A DNA stretch of 41,869 nt from VXYL01 sp964348085. Lineage in GTDB: Bacteria; Pseudomonadota; Gammaproteobacteria; Pseudomonadales; Azotimanducaceae. Positions within the stretch are counted from its first letter, which is position 1; the number at the start of each line of letters is the position of its first letter. Under the pieces are notes generated by a model, which saw only the letters and a program-made list of their open reading frames with translations, did not search any database and had not been told where the DNA came from. The stretch lies in the NCBI GenBank assembly GCA_964348085.1, contig CAYGBI010000031.1:1-41869 (forward strand), in the 5' to 3' direction. Made by a program: the position numbers and the translations under genes. This document shows positions 1-7,693 of this stretch, one piece after another.

Positions 1-1
1 C

Positions 2-667
2 GAGGGCGTGCAGCAGGCGCGGCGCAAACTCCTCGAACGCACCATCGCCTCCGTGCCGCCGCAAGGCGGGCGCAAGCATCCACAGCAAGAGTTCCTGCAA
101 GTGGACACGTCGAACATCCTGTTCATCTGCGGGGGCGCCTTCTCGGGCTTGGACAAGGTGGTCATGCGCCGCACCAACAAGAGCGACATCGGCTTCGGCG
201 CGGACCCCGCCGCCAACATCGAGTCGGCCTCCATCGGCGAGACGCTGCGCAAGGTCGAACCCGAAGACCTCATCAAATACGGCCTCATCCCCGAGTTCGT
301 CGGCCGCCTACCGGTGGTGGCGACGTTGGAAGAACTCGATACCGCGGCTCTGATGCGCATTCTCGTCGAGCCGAAGAACTCGCTGACCAAGCAGTACACG
401 AAACTGTTCGAAATGGAGAACGTGGAGGTGGACTTCCGCGACGACGCGCTGCGAGCGGTGGCGAAGAAAGCCATGGAGCGCAAGACCGGCGCCCGCGGTT
501 TGCGCTCCATCCTAGAGTCCGTGCTGCTCGACACCATGTACGAGTTGCCATCGTCGGCGTCGGTCGCCAAAGTCGTGGTGGACGAGAGCGTCATCAAGGG
601 CGAGAGCAAACCCATCTTGATGTACGAGAACGTCGAGGAGCCCGGTGCCGCGTCCTCGCAACGCTAG
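2..667 (+). CDS. clpX: ClpX, ATP-dependent unfoldase of the ClpXP protease (C-terminal part; 5' end outside window)
   Basis: The frame is open to the left edge, so about the last half of the protein is seen. It reads VPPQGGRKHPQQEF, ILFICGGAF (sensor/Walker region), GLIPEFVGRLPV (sensor/arginine-finger region) and the C-terminal small domain with TGARGLRSILE, all diagnostic of ClpX, the hexameric AAA+ unfoldase that feeds substrates to ClpP in the cytoplasm. The position directly upstream of lon matches the common gammaproteobacterial order clpP-clpX-lon. One oddity: the first visible residues read VQQARRKLLERT where the family is almost invariantly VQQALLKLIEGT. The reading frame is intact on both sides, so this is a local divergence or base errors close to the window edge. 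Confidence 0.97.
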   Translation, partial: EGVQQARRKLLERTIASVPPQGGRKHPQQEFLQVDTSNILFICGGAFSGLDKVVMRRTNKSDIGFGADPAANIESASIGETLRKVEPEDLIKYGLIPEFVGRLPVVATLEELDTAALMRILVEPKNSLTKQYTKLFEMENVEVDFRDDALRAVAKKAMERKTGARGLRSILESVLLDTMYELPSSASVAKVVVDESVIKGESKPILMYENVEEPGAASSQR

Positions 668-680
668 GCCGCTAGCGCCA

Positions 681-712
681 CGCAAGGCATCGCCTCTCGG
701 CGCCGCCTTGCG
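681..712 (+). terminator. Hairpin just after clpX
   Basis: CGCAAGGC (681-688) pairs perfectly with GCCTTGCG (705-712). Inside it CGCC (691-694) pairs with GGCG (699-702) around a 4-nt loop. It starts 13 nt after the clpX stop. There is no T-run after it, so it would be a weak intrinsic terminator at best; it could equally protect the clpX mRNA 3' end or act with the next hairpin. Confidence 0.4.
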
Positions 713-739
713 CCCCAGTCCAAGCCGACCTACACGTAA

Positions 740-773
740 GTCGGACTTCGCGGCATCAACCGCCAAGTCCGAC
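740..773 (+). terminator. Strong intergenic hairpin between clpX and lon
   Basis: GTCGGACTT (740-748) pairs perfectly with AAGTCCGAC (765-773). After one C/C mismatch the stem continues with GCGG (750-753) and CCGC (760-763), closing a 6-nt loop. This is the strongest inverted repeat I saw in the gap. It lacks a downstream T-run, and lon begins 60 nt further on, so it may end clpX transcripts or control read-through into lon. Confidence 0.45.
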
Positions 774-832
774 GGTCTGCTAGCACCACAACGTGACGAC
801 CGCGGTGCCTTGCCACCGTTAGCGATTCGCTC

Positions 833-3238
833 GTGCTAACCGATCTCGCCGTTTTGCCGCTGCGTCAGTTGGTGGTCTATCCGCAAGGCATCCACCCCCT
901 GTTCGTCGGCACGGAACGCTCAATTCGCGCCTTGAAGACGGCAACCGCCGGCGACGAGCGCGTCCTATTGGTGGCCAAACGCGACAGCGAAGTGGCCGAT
1001 CCCGGGCCGAGCGACCTGTATTCCGTCGGCACGGTGGCGACGGTACTCCAATTCTTGGCGTTGCCGGACGGCAAAGTGAAGGTCTTGGTCGAGGGCGGAC
1101 AGCGCGCCCGGATCGACCGCTTAACCGGTGACGGCGACTACTTGGTGGCGGATGTAACGCCGGTGGCGGAGCAGCGCCTATCCCAGAGCGAGACGGCCGC
1201 TGCGATCCGCTCGCTGCTCGCCGAGTTCGAGCGCCTCGCGAAAGCGTCCAAGCGCGTCGGGGAAGATCTCGTCGCGTCGCTCTCCGGCATCGACGACCTG
1301 GCGCGGTTGACGGACACCATCGCCGCCCAAGCGCCGTTCAAGCTCGAGGCCAAACAGGAGGTCTTGGAGATATTCGACTTGGAACAGCGGGTGGCGCGCG
1401 TGCTCGCACTTCTCGAAGCCGAAGTCGATTCCAGGCGGATGGACAAGCGCATTCGCGGCCGCGTGAAGAAGCAGATGGAGAAGAGCCAGCGCGAGTACTA
1501 CCTGAACGAGCAGATCAAAGCCATCCATAAGGAGCTTGGCGATCTGTCCGAGGCGCCGAGCGAGTTCGACGCCCTCCAAAAGCGCATCAACGCCGCCGGC
1601 ATGCCGAAGGAAGTGCGCAAGAAGGCGACCACCGAGCTGTCGAGGCTCAAGCTCATGGCGCCGATGGCCGCGGAAGCGACGGTAGTGCGCGGCTACTTGG
1701 ACTGGCTGCTCACCATCCCGTGGAAGAAGAAGCGGCGGGTGCGCCACGATCTCGCCGCCGCCCAGCGCGTCTTGGATGAAGATCACTATGGTTTGGAGGA
1801 CGTCAAGGAACGGGTAGTCGAACATCTCGCGGTGCAGTCCCGCATCGCCAAGGCCAAGGGGCCCGTGCTGTGCTTGGTGGGCGCGCCCGGCGTCGGCAAG
1901 ACCTCGTTGGGCGAGTCCATCGCCCGCGCCACCAACCGCGCGTTCGTGCGCATGGCGCTCGGCGGCGTGCGCGACGAAGCGGAGATTCGCGGCCACCGGC
2001 GCACCTATATCGGCGCAATGCCCGGCAAGGTGCTGCAAAAGATGGCGAAAGCCGGTGTTCGCAACCCGCTGTTCCTGCTCGACGAGGTGGACAAGATGGG
2101 CATGGACATCCGCGGCGACCCCGCCTCGGCGCTACTAGAAGTGTTGGACCCGGAACAGAACCACGCCTTCAACGACCACTACCTCGAAGTGGACTACGAC
2201 CTGTCCGACGTGTTCTTCGTCTGCACGTCGAACTCCATGAATATCCCGCCGGCGCTCTTGGACCGCATGGAGATCATTCGCCTCGCCGGCTACACGGAGG
2301 ACGAGAAACGCAACATCGCGTCGCGTTTCCTGATTCCCAAACAGAAGCGGCAAAACGGCTTGGCGGAAGGCGATCTCGACGTGTCCGACGACGCGCTCAC
2401 GCATCTCATTCGCTACTACACCAAGGAGGCCGGCGTGCGCGGCTTGGAGCGAGAAATCGCCAAGCTGTGTCGCAAGGTGGTCACCGAACAGGCGCTCGGC
2501 CAACTGCAGGAACCCAAGTCGGTCACCCAAGCGGCCATCGAGACCTACAACGGGGTGCGCAAATACAACTACGGGCGGGCCGAGAAGCGCAATCAAGTCG
2601 GCGTCGTCACCGGCCTCGCATGGACGCAGACCGGCGGCGAGTTGTTGAATATCGAGGCCTTGGCCGTGTCCGGCAAAGGCCGTCAGATCAAGACCGGCTC
2701 GTTGGGCGACGTGATGCAGGAGTCCATTCAGGCGGCGCTTTCGTTCGTGCGCAGCCGAGCGCCGACGCTCGGCATCGCCGAGGACTTCCACGAACGCTTC
2801 GATCTACATATCCACGTGCCGGAAGGCGCTACGCCCAAGGACGGTCCCAGCGCCGGCATCGGCATGTGTACCGCCTTGGTCAGCGTACTCTCCGACATCG
2901 CCGTATCCGCCGACGTCGCCATGACCGGCGAGATTACTTTGCGTGGCCAAGTGCTGCCCGTCGGTGGCTTGAAGGAGAAGCTGTTGGCGGCGCACAGGGG
3001 CGGTGTGGCACGAGTGGTCATACCGAAGGAGAACGAACGCGACTTGAAGGAAGTGCCCGCCAACATCAAAGAAGACATCGACATCGAGCCGGTCGAGTGG
3101 ATGGACGAAGTGATCGACATCGCTTTGGAACGCCGACCGACAGCGGAGGAAGCGCGGGACGGGGTGCCGATGTCCGCCGAAGACGCGACGCCCGCAGCGC
3201 AGACGCCACCGGCCGAAGCGCCCGTCGGCGCACACTAG
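833..3238 (+). CDS. lon: Lon, ATP-dependent serine protease
   Basis: Lon is the soluble AAA+ protease that degrades damaged and regulatory proteins. The 801-residue product has the N-terminal substrate-binding LAN domain (about 1-200), a helical linker, an AAA+ module with Walker A GAPGVGKT at 350-357 and FLLDEVDK as Walker B, and the S16 protease domain. The Ser-Lys catalytic dyad is visible as S673 in PKDGPSAG and K716 in GGLKEK, 43 residues apart as in E. coli. The length is close to the E. coli enzyme, with an Ala/Pro/Glu-rich tail after about residue 765. The start is GTG at 833, chosen because the conserved VLPLR motif lies a few residues in; no clear Shine-Dalgarno precedes it. It sits between clpX and hupB as in E. 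coli. Confidence 0.98.
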   Translation: MLTDLAVLPLRQLVVYPQGIHPLFVGTERSIRALKTATAGDERVLLVAKRDSEVADPGPSDLYSVGTVATVLQFLALPDGKVKVLVEGGQRARIDRLTGDGDYLVADVTPVAEQRLSQSETAAAIRSLLAEFERLAKASKRVGEDLVASLSGIDDLARLTDTIAAQAPFKLEAKQEVLEIFDLEQRVARVLALLEAEVDSRRMDKRIRGRVKKQMEKSQREYYLNEQIKAIHKELGDLSEAPSEFDALQKRINAAGMPKEVRKKATTELSRLKLMAPMAAEATVVRGYLDWLLTIPWKKKRRVRHDLAAAQRVLDEDHYGLEDVKERVVEHLAVQSRIAKAKGPVLCLVGAPGVGKTSLGESIARATNRAFVRMALGGVRDEAEIRGHRRTYIGAMPGKVLQKMAKAGVRNPLFLLDEVDKMGMDIRGDPASALLEVLDPEQNHAFNDHYLEVDYDLSDVFFVCTSNSMNIPPALLDRMEIIRLAGYTEDEKRNIASRFLIPKQKRQNGLAEGDLDVSDDALTHLIRYYTKEAGVRGLEREIAKLCRKVVTEQALGQLQEPKSVTQAAIETYNGVRKYNYGRAEKRNQVGVVTGLAWTQTGGELLNIEALAVSGKGRQIKTGSLGDVMQESIQAALSFVRSRAPTLGIAEDFHERFDLHIHVPEGATPKDGPSAGIGMCTALVSVLSDIAVSADVAMTGEITLRGQVLPVGGLKEKLLAAHRGGVARVVIPKENERDLKEVPANIKEDIDIEPVEWMDEVIDIALERRPTAEEARDGVPMSAEDATPAAQTPPAEAPVGAH

Positions 3239-3407
3239 GCCGGGCGCCGCGCCATCCGCCACACTCCCTCGCCGCACATCGCGATCAGCCGCTCGGCAAT
3301 TGCGGTAACATACCGGCCAGCCATCGTCGCGCCGAGATCACTTCGTCGCTTTGGGCGTAATCGCGCCTGCAACTAACGAGCAGTACACGCACAACGAGGA
3401 TCCATCC

Positions 3408-3680
3408 ATGACCAAGACGGAACTCATCGATACCGTCGCCCACGAAGCGGAAATCTCCAAGGCAGCGGCGGAGCGAGCGTTGAACGCCGTCTTCGAGGCC
3501 ATTAAGCAATCCCTCGTCGACGGGGAACCCGTGACGCTGATCGGCTTCGGCGCCTTCTTGGTGCGCGAGCGCAGCGCTCGCATCGGGCGCAACCCGAAGA
3601 CCGGCGAGTCCATCGCCATCCAAGCGGCGAAGGTACCTGCCTTTCGGCCCGCCAAAGCGTTGAAAGACGCCATCAACTAG
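3408..3680 (+). CDS. hupB: HU-family nucleoid DNA-binding protein (HupB-like)
   Basis: A 90-residue histone-like protein that bends and compacts DNA as a dimer. It starts MTKTELID, continues with the helical dimer body, and has the DNA-wrapping beta arm with GFGAFLVRERSARIGRNPKTG and the closing segment VPAFRPAKALKDAI, all standard for HU. The ATG at 3408 has ACGAGGA 7 nt upstream, which is why it is preferred to in-frame codons further upstream. The position directly after lon and before ppiD matches hupB rather than hupA or the IHF genes. The gap of 169 bp after lon leaves room for its own promoter, but I could not pick one convincingly. Confidence 0.97.
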   Translation: MTKTELIDTVAHEAEISKAAAERALNAVFEAIKQSLVDGEPVTLIGFGAFLVRERSARIGRNPKTGESIAIQAAKVPAFRPAKALKDAIN

Positions 3681-3723
3681 CCGCAAGCGGTCGCCCGCGA
3701 TCCAGTTTGGCGCTTGATCCGTC

Positions 3724-5619
3724 ATGGTGTTGCAAAGAATGCGCGCCGGTGCGCAGGGGATCTTCGCCAAGATACTCGTGGCGTTGATCGTCTTCGTTCT
3801 GGCCGTTTTCGGTTTCGGGGCGATCGACCTGTTCTCGGTCTCGGAGCCGATCGCCGCGACGGTCAACGGCGACGACATCACCCAGCGCGAGTTGGAGTTG
3901 GAGACGCAGCGCCAGCGCAGCTTCCAGCGGGGACGCTTGGGGGCGAACGCCACCGACGAGTTGCTCGCTCTCATGGTAAGGGACGACGCGGTACTCGCCT
4001 TTCTCATCGATCAACAGTTGCTCGGGCAGATCGCCAACGATCTGGACCTCGCGATCAGCGAGGAGACGGTGCAGGAGCGATTGCGTCGGGACCTCGCTGG
4101 CGTGGATGCGACGACCTATCGCAATTGGCTGGCCAACCAAGGCCACACGCCGTCCTCATTCCAATCCGAAGTCGCGCAGCTTGAGATTCGCGAGCAGTTG
4201 AGCGACGCGTTCCGCGCCACCGCCTTCGTCACCGAACGCGAAGCGCAACACACGGCGAGACTACAGTACCAACGTCGCGACATCGCTTGGCTGTCGTTCG
4301 ACATCGGCGAGCTCGCCGCCGGCGTGACGGTCGAAGACGACGAAATCGAAGCGCACTACGGTGACAATATCGACGACTACATGACCGAAGCGACCTTCGA
4401 CTTCGACATCGTGCGCTTGCCGCGCGCCAGTCTCGGCAAGGATGTCGCAATAGAGGAAGACGCCGTCGTCGCCGCCTACGAAGACGAGGTGGCCGCACTA
4501 CAACCTAAGCGCCGCAGCAGCCACATCCTGCTTGCGGTCAACGACCAACGCAGCGTGGAAGACGCGAGGCGCGAGCTCGAGGCGTTGCGCGCCGAGATCG
4601 AGGCCGGCGCCGACTTCGCCGACAAGGCGCGCCAGCTATCCGAGGATCCGGGCTCGGCCTCCGCTGGCGGCGATCTCGGCGCGGTCGGCAAAGGCGTCTT
4701 CGCCGCCGCCTTCGAGGAAGCGCTGTGGGCGCTTGAACCCGGTCAACTCTCCGCGCCCGTGGAAACCGAATTCGGCGTACATCTCATCAAGCTCGTTGAC
4801 ATCGAGGCGCCCGAAGTCCCGGCGCTCGACGAGCGCCGAGACGAGCTTGTCGCACGACTGCGCGACGAAGAAGTGCGGCGGCTGTTCGATCAGGCGTTGC
4901 GCGACATGGAGGAGATCGCCTTCGAGTCCGATTCCTTGGCTGCGCTGGCGGAGTACGGCAGCGAATACGCGCTCACCGTCGAACCGTTGGATGGGATTGC
5001 CCGCGCCAGTCGAGACGGCCTGCTCGCCGACACCGGCGTGCGCGATGCGCTGTTCGGCGACGATGTGCTCTTGGAAGGATTCAACAGTCGCGCGGTCGCC
5101 ACCGAAGACGAGGTGGTGGTGGGGCGACTGCGCGCCGACCATCCGGCAACCGAGCGTCCGCTCGACGAAGTGCGCGAGGAAATCCGTACCCAACTCGCCA
5201 ACGAGCGGGCACAAGGCTTGGCGGAGCAAGCGGCTTTTGATGCCCTGACCGCGCTCGCCGCCGGCGACTCCCCGGCCAGCGTCGCCGAGCGCACGAGCAA
5301 GGATTGGCAGCGCGAGGACGGCGTTCAGATTAGCGGCGGCGAAGCAGCGCCCCCCGCCATCGTGCAAACGGCGTTCGAGATGACCGCGCCGGCGAGTGGC
5401 GAAAGAGAAACCGAAGTAGCGACGCTTGCCGATGGATCGCGAGCCGTGGTGGTGTTGTCCGGCGTCTCGTTGGCGGACTACGGGGCGCTCGTGGAGGCCG
5501 AACGCAACGTGATCGCGGACGGCAAGCAACGCCTCAACGCCGAGCAGCACTACACCGCCCTGCTCGACACGTTGCGCGACGACGCATCCATCAGCGCGAT
5601 CAGCTTCGACGCGCAGTAG
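3724..5619 (+). CDS. ppiD: PpiD-like periplasmic folding chaperone / SurA-type PpiC protein
   Basis: PpiD is an inner-membrane-anchored chaperone at the Sec translocon exit that helps newly exported outer-membrane proteins. The 631-residue product has a short cytoplasmic start, one hydrophobic anchor at about residues 15-37 (ILVALIVFVLAVFGF), a SurA_N-like helical chaperone part, and one parvulin (PpiC) domain at about 263-356 with RSSHILL, GGDLGAV and FGVHLIKL. The domain order, length and placement right after hupB are those of E. coli ppiD. The ATG at 3724 lacks a strong ribosome-binding site, but the anchor begins soon after it. The C-terminal half is acidic and divergent, as usual in this family. 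Confidence 0.95.
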   Translation: MVLQRMRAGAQGIFAKILVALIVFVLAVFGFGAIDLFSVSEPIAATVNGDDITQRELELETQRQRSFQRGRLGANATDELLALMVRDDAVLAFLIDQQLLGQIANDLDLAISEETVQERLRRDLAGVDATTYRNWLANQGHTPSSFQSEVAQLEIREQLSDAFRATAFVTEREAQHTARLQYQRRDIAWLSFDIGELAAGVTVEDDEIEAHYGDNIDDYMTEATFDFDIVRLPRASLGKDVAIEEDAVVAAYEDEVAALQPKRRSSHILLAVNDQRSVEDARRELEALRAEIEAGADFADKARQLSEDPGSASAGGDLGAVGKGVFAAAFEEALWALEPGQLSAPVETEFGVHLIKLVDIEAPEVPALDERRDELVARLRDEEVRRLFDQALRDMEEIAFESDSLAALAEYGSEYALTVEPLDGIARASRDGLLADTGVRDALFGDDVLLEGFNSRAVATEDEVVVGRLRADHPATERPLDEVREEIRTQLANERAQGLAEQAAFDALTALAAGDSPASVAERTSKDWQREDGVQISGGEAAPPAIVQTAFEMTAPASGERETEVATLADGSRAVVVLSGVSLADYGALVEAERNVIADGKQRLNAEQHYTALLDTLRDDASISAISFDAQ

Positions 5620-5656
5620 CCTCAAACGCTAGGGCTGGCCACCACGCAGGAGAGAT

Positions 5657-6472
5657 TTGGTCGCTAGCAAGGATTCAACAACGGTGGCGGAAAGACTCGA
5701 CGCCGCCGATGATCGATTCGCCGCGTGGCTGCGCTCGGAGCGCGGCGCCAGGCTGTTGGCGTCCGAGCGGCCCGTGTTGCGCGAGGCCGTGCGTCGCTTT
5801 CACGGCGACGTCGTACTTTGGATCGGCTGCACGACGGCACTGCTCGACACTACGGATCGATGCATGGTGCGACAACGGGTCTACGCGAGCTGTTGCGTAC
5901 CGACCGCTGGCCACCGGACACCGAGCTCCCCTTCTCCGACAGACCCTTGGCGGGAGTTCCAAGTGGTCCGGGCGGCCCCTGCGGCACTGCCCTTCCCGTC
6001 CGCGAGCGTGGACGGCGTAGTACTGCACCACACGCTGGAGGCGGTCCCGGATCGGCGCGCCAGCTTGCGCGAGGCGGTTCGCGTATTGCGCCCGGGCGGG
6101 CGCTTGTTGTTGTTGGGCGTCAATCCGGCAAGCGCTTGGCTGTTGGCGAAGCCGCTGCTTGCATTCGGCCAGACACGGCCGGTAACCGTCGCCCGCCTTA
6201 ACGACTGGCTGGCATTGCTGGGCATGGAGCGGGACGCCAAAACCCTGTATTTGAACTACCGATCCATGTTGCCGGTCGCCCTGCGCGGCCCTTGGTGGGG
6301 GCGAACCAGCGACTGGCTGCACAAGCTGCAGCCGCCGGTCGGCGGGGTATACCTCGTCGCCGCGACCAAGGTCGGCCACGCGTACATTGGCCACCAGCCG
6401 GTGCTGGACGGCAAGCCGACCGCCGTACCGGCGAGGCCGCTGCCGGCCACGCGGCAAGCGGCCGGCCAATGA
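5657..6472 (+). CDS. YafS-like SAM-dependent methyltransferase domain protein
   Basis: This is a class I methyltransferase-like protein of the type found beside rnhA in many gammaproteobacteria (YafS in E. coli); its substrate is not known. Visible family features are LPFPSASVDGVVLHHTLE (post-III region), LREAVRVLRPGGRLLLLGVNP (motif IV/V) and NDWLALLGM. The start is TTG at 5657 with AGGAG at 5648-5652. Its TGA overlaps the rnhA ATG (ATGA), so the genes are translationally coupled. The stretch from about residue 67 to 96 (5855-5944) is rich in Cys, Pro and Ser and does not look like the family. The third frame through the same bases reads more plausibly (GLRELLRTDRWPPDTELPF), so a pair of compensating indels is possible. 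Confidence 0.8.
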   Translation: MVASKDSTTVAERLDAADDRFAAWLRSERGARLLASERPVLREAVRRFHGDVVLWIGCTTALLDTTDRCMVRQRVYASCCVPTAGHRTPSSPSPTDPWREFQVVRAAPAALPFPSASVDGVVLHHTLEAVPDRRASLREAVRVLRPGGRLLLLGVNPASAWLLAKPLLAFGQTRPVTVARLNDWLALLGMERDAKTLYLNYRSMLPVALRGPWWGRTSDWLHKLQPPVGGVYLVAATKVGHAYIGHQPVLDGKPTAVPARPLPATRQAAGQ

Positions 6473-6966
6473 CCGACGCGAAGCGCCTGCGCCCTCGCGT
6501 CGAGATCTTCACCGACGGCGCCTGCCGGGGCAATCCCGGACCCGGCGGCTGGGCGGCGCTGTTGCGCTTCGGCGCTAACGAAAAGTGCATCCGCGGCGCC
6601 GAGCCGGCAACGACCAACAATCGCATGGAACTAACCGCGGCCATCGAAGGGCTTGCCGCGCTCAAACGACCCAGCTCGGTGACGCTCACCACCGACTCGC
6701 AATACGTTCGCCAAGGCATTACGCAGTGGATCAAGGGGTGGAAGCGACGGGGCTGGCGGCGCGCGAACAAAGAACCGGTGCTGAACAAAGATCTCTGGCA
6801 GCGGCTAGACGAATTGAACGCCACCCACGACGTGAGCTGGCATTGGGTGAAAGGACACAGCGGCCACGACGAGAACGAGGCCGCCGACGCCGCCGCCAAC
6901 AAGGCCATTGACGAGTTGCTCGCAGCGGGAGAGAGGACAGAACATCCCGGAGGCCAAGCGCCGTGA
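6469..6966 (+). CDS. rnhA: Ribonuclease HI
   Basis: RNase HI cuts the RNA strand of RNA-DNA hybrids, removing R-loops and primers. The 165-residue product has all the catalytic acids: D16 in IFTDGACRGNPGPGG, E54 in NNRMELTA, D76 in TTDSQYV and D140 in ENEAADAAAN, plus H130 in WVKGHSGH. The basic handle (KGWKRRGWRRANKEPV) is present, as in the E. coli enzyme. The ATG overlaps the stop of the methyltransferase gene, and its own TGA overlaps the dnaQ GTG, giving a three-gene coupled operon. A short polar tail extends past the E. coli length. Confidence 0.98.
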   Translation: MTDAKRLRPRVEIFTDGACRGNPGPGGWAALLRFGANEKCIRGAEPATTNNRMELTAAIEGLAALKRPSSVTLTTDSQYVRQGITQWIKGWKRRGWRRANKEPVLNKDLWQRLDELNATHDVSWHWVKGHSGHDENEAADAAANKAIDELLAAGERTEHPGGQAP

Positions 6967-7679
6967 GACAAGTTGTGCTCGACACGGAAACCACCGGACT
7001 GGAGCCGGAGCAGGGCCACCGCGTCGTGGAGGTCGGCGCCGTGGAGATCATCGACCGCCGGCTCACCGGCAAACGCATCCAACTCTATATCGACCCGCAA
7101 CGCGACATTGACGACGCCGCCTACGAGGTGCATGGCCTGACGGCCGCCTTTCTCGCCGACAAGCCGACTTTCGCGCAGGTCGCCGATCAATTCTTGAGCT
7201 TCGTCAAGGATGCGGAAGTCATCATCCACAACGCGCCGTTCGACATCTCCTTCATCGATTTCGAGCTGTCGCTCTTGGACCGCGCACCGGCCAAGAGCTT
7301 GGCCGATCTGTGTACCGTCACCGACTCCCTAACGTTGGCGCGACGCAAACACCCGGGGCAGAAGAACAGCTTGGACGCACTCTGCAACCGCTACGGGGTG
7401 GACAACTCGGCGCGCGAACTGCACGGCGCCCTATTGGACGCCGAGATCCTAGCCGACGTGTACTTGGCGATGACCGGCGGCCAGCTATCGCTGTTCGGCG
7501 ATGAAGACGAAGGCTTGCAGGCCGCCGATCAGGAAAGCGTACGCTTGCCGGCCGACCGACCGCCGCTCCCCGTGCTCCGTGCGACGCCTAGCGAACTGAT
7601 CGCTCACGAGGCGTATTTGGATTCGTTGGACAAGGCCGCCGAACACGGTTCGGTCTGGCGTCGCCTAGCCGCTAGCTAA
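6963..7679 (+). CDS. dnaQ: DNA polymerase III epsilon subunit (3'-5' proofreading exonuclease)
   Basis: DnaQ proofreads the replicative polymerase. The 238-residue protein is a DEDDh exonuclease: D7 and E9 in LDTETTG, D94 in HNAPFDISF, H154 and D159 in HGALLDAEIL, with the same spacing as in E. coli. QLSLF at 174-178 fits a beta-clamp-binding motif and is followed by a flexible linker and a C-terminal segment that normally contacts the alpha subunit. The start is GTG at 6963, overlapping the rnhA stop. In E. coli rnhA and dnaQ are divergent; here they are co-directional and overlapping, an arrangement seen in other gammaproteobacteria. Confidence 0.98.
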   Translation: MRQVVLDTETTGLEPEQGHRVVEVGAVEIIDRRLTGKRIQLYIDPQRDIDDAAYEVHGLTAAFLADKPTFAQVADQFLSFVKDAEVIIHNAPFDISFIDFELSLLDRAPAKSLADLCTVTDSLTLARRKHPGQKNSLDALCNRYGVDNSARELHGALLDAEILADVYLAMTGGQLSLFGDEDEGLQAADQESVRLPADRPPLPVLRATPSELIAHEAYLDSLDKAAEHGSVWRRLAAS

Positions 7680-7693
7680 CCATAGCTAACCGC

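Noticed and set aside
1870..3360. A 496-codon open frame overlapping lon in another frame
   Set aside because: It is Arg/Pro/Gly/His-rich low-quality sequence, as expected from a shifted read of a GC-rich gene. lon is complete and unmistakable.
3351..3379. TTGGGC-N17-TAACGA as a hupB promoter
   Set aside because: The spacing is right, but the -10 match is only two of six bases, so it is no better than chance.
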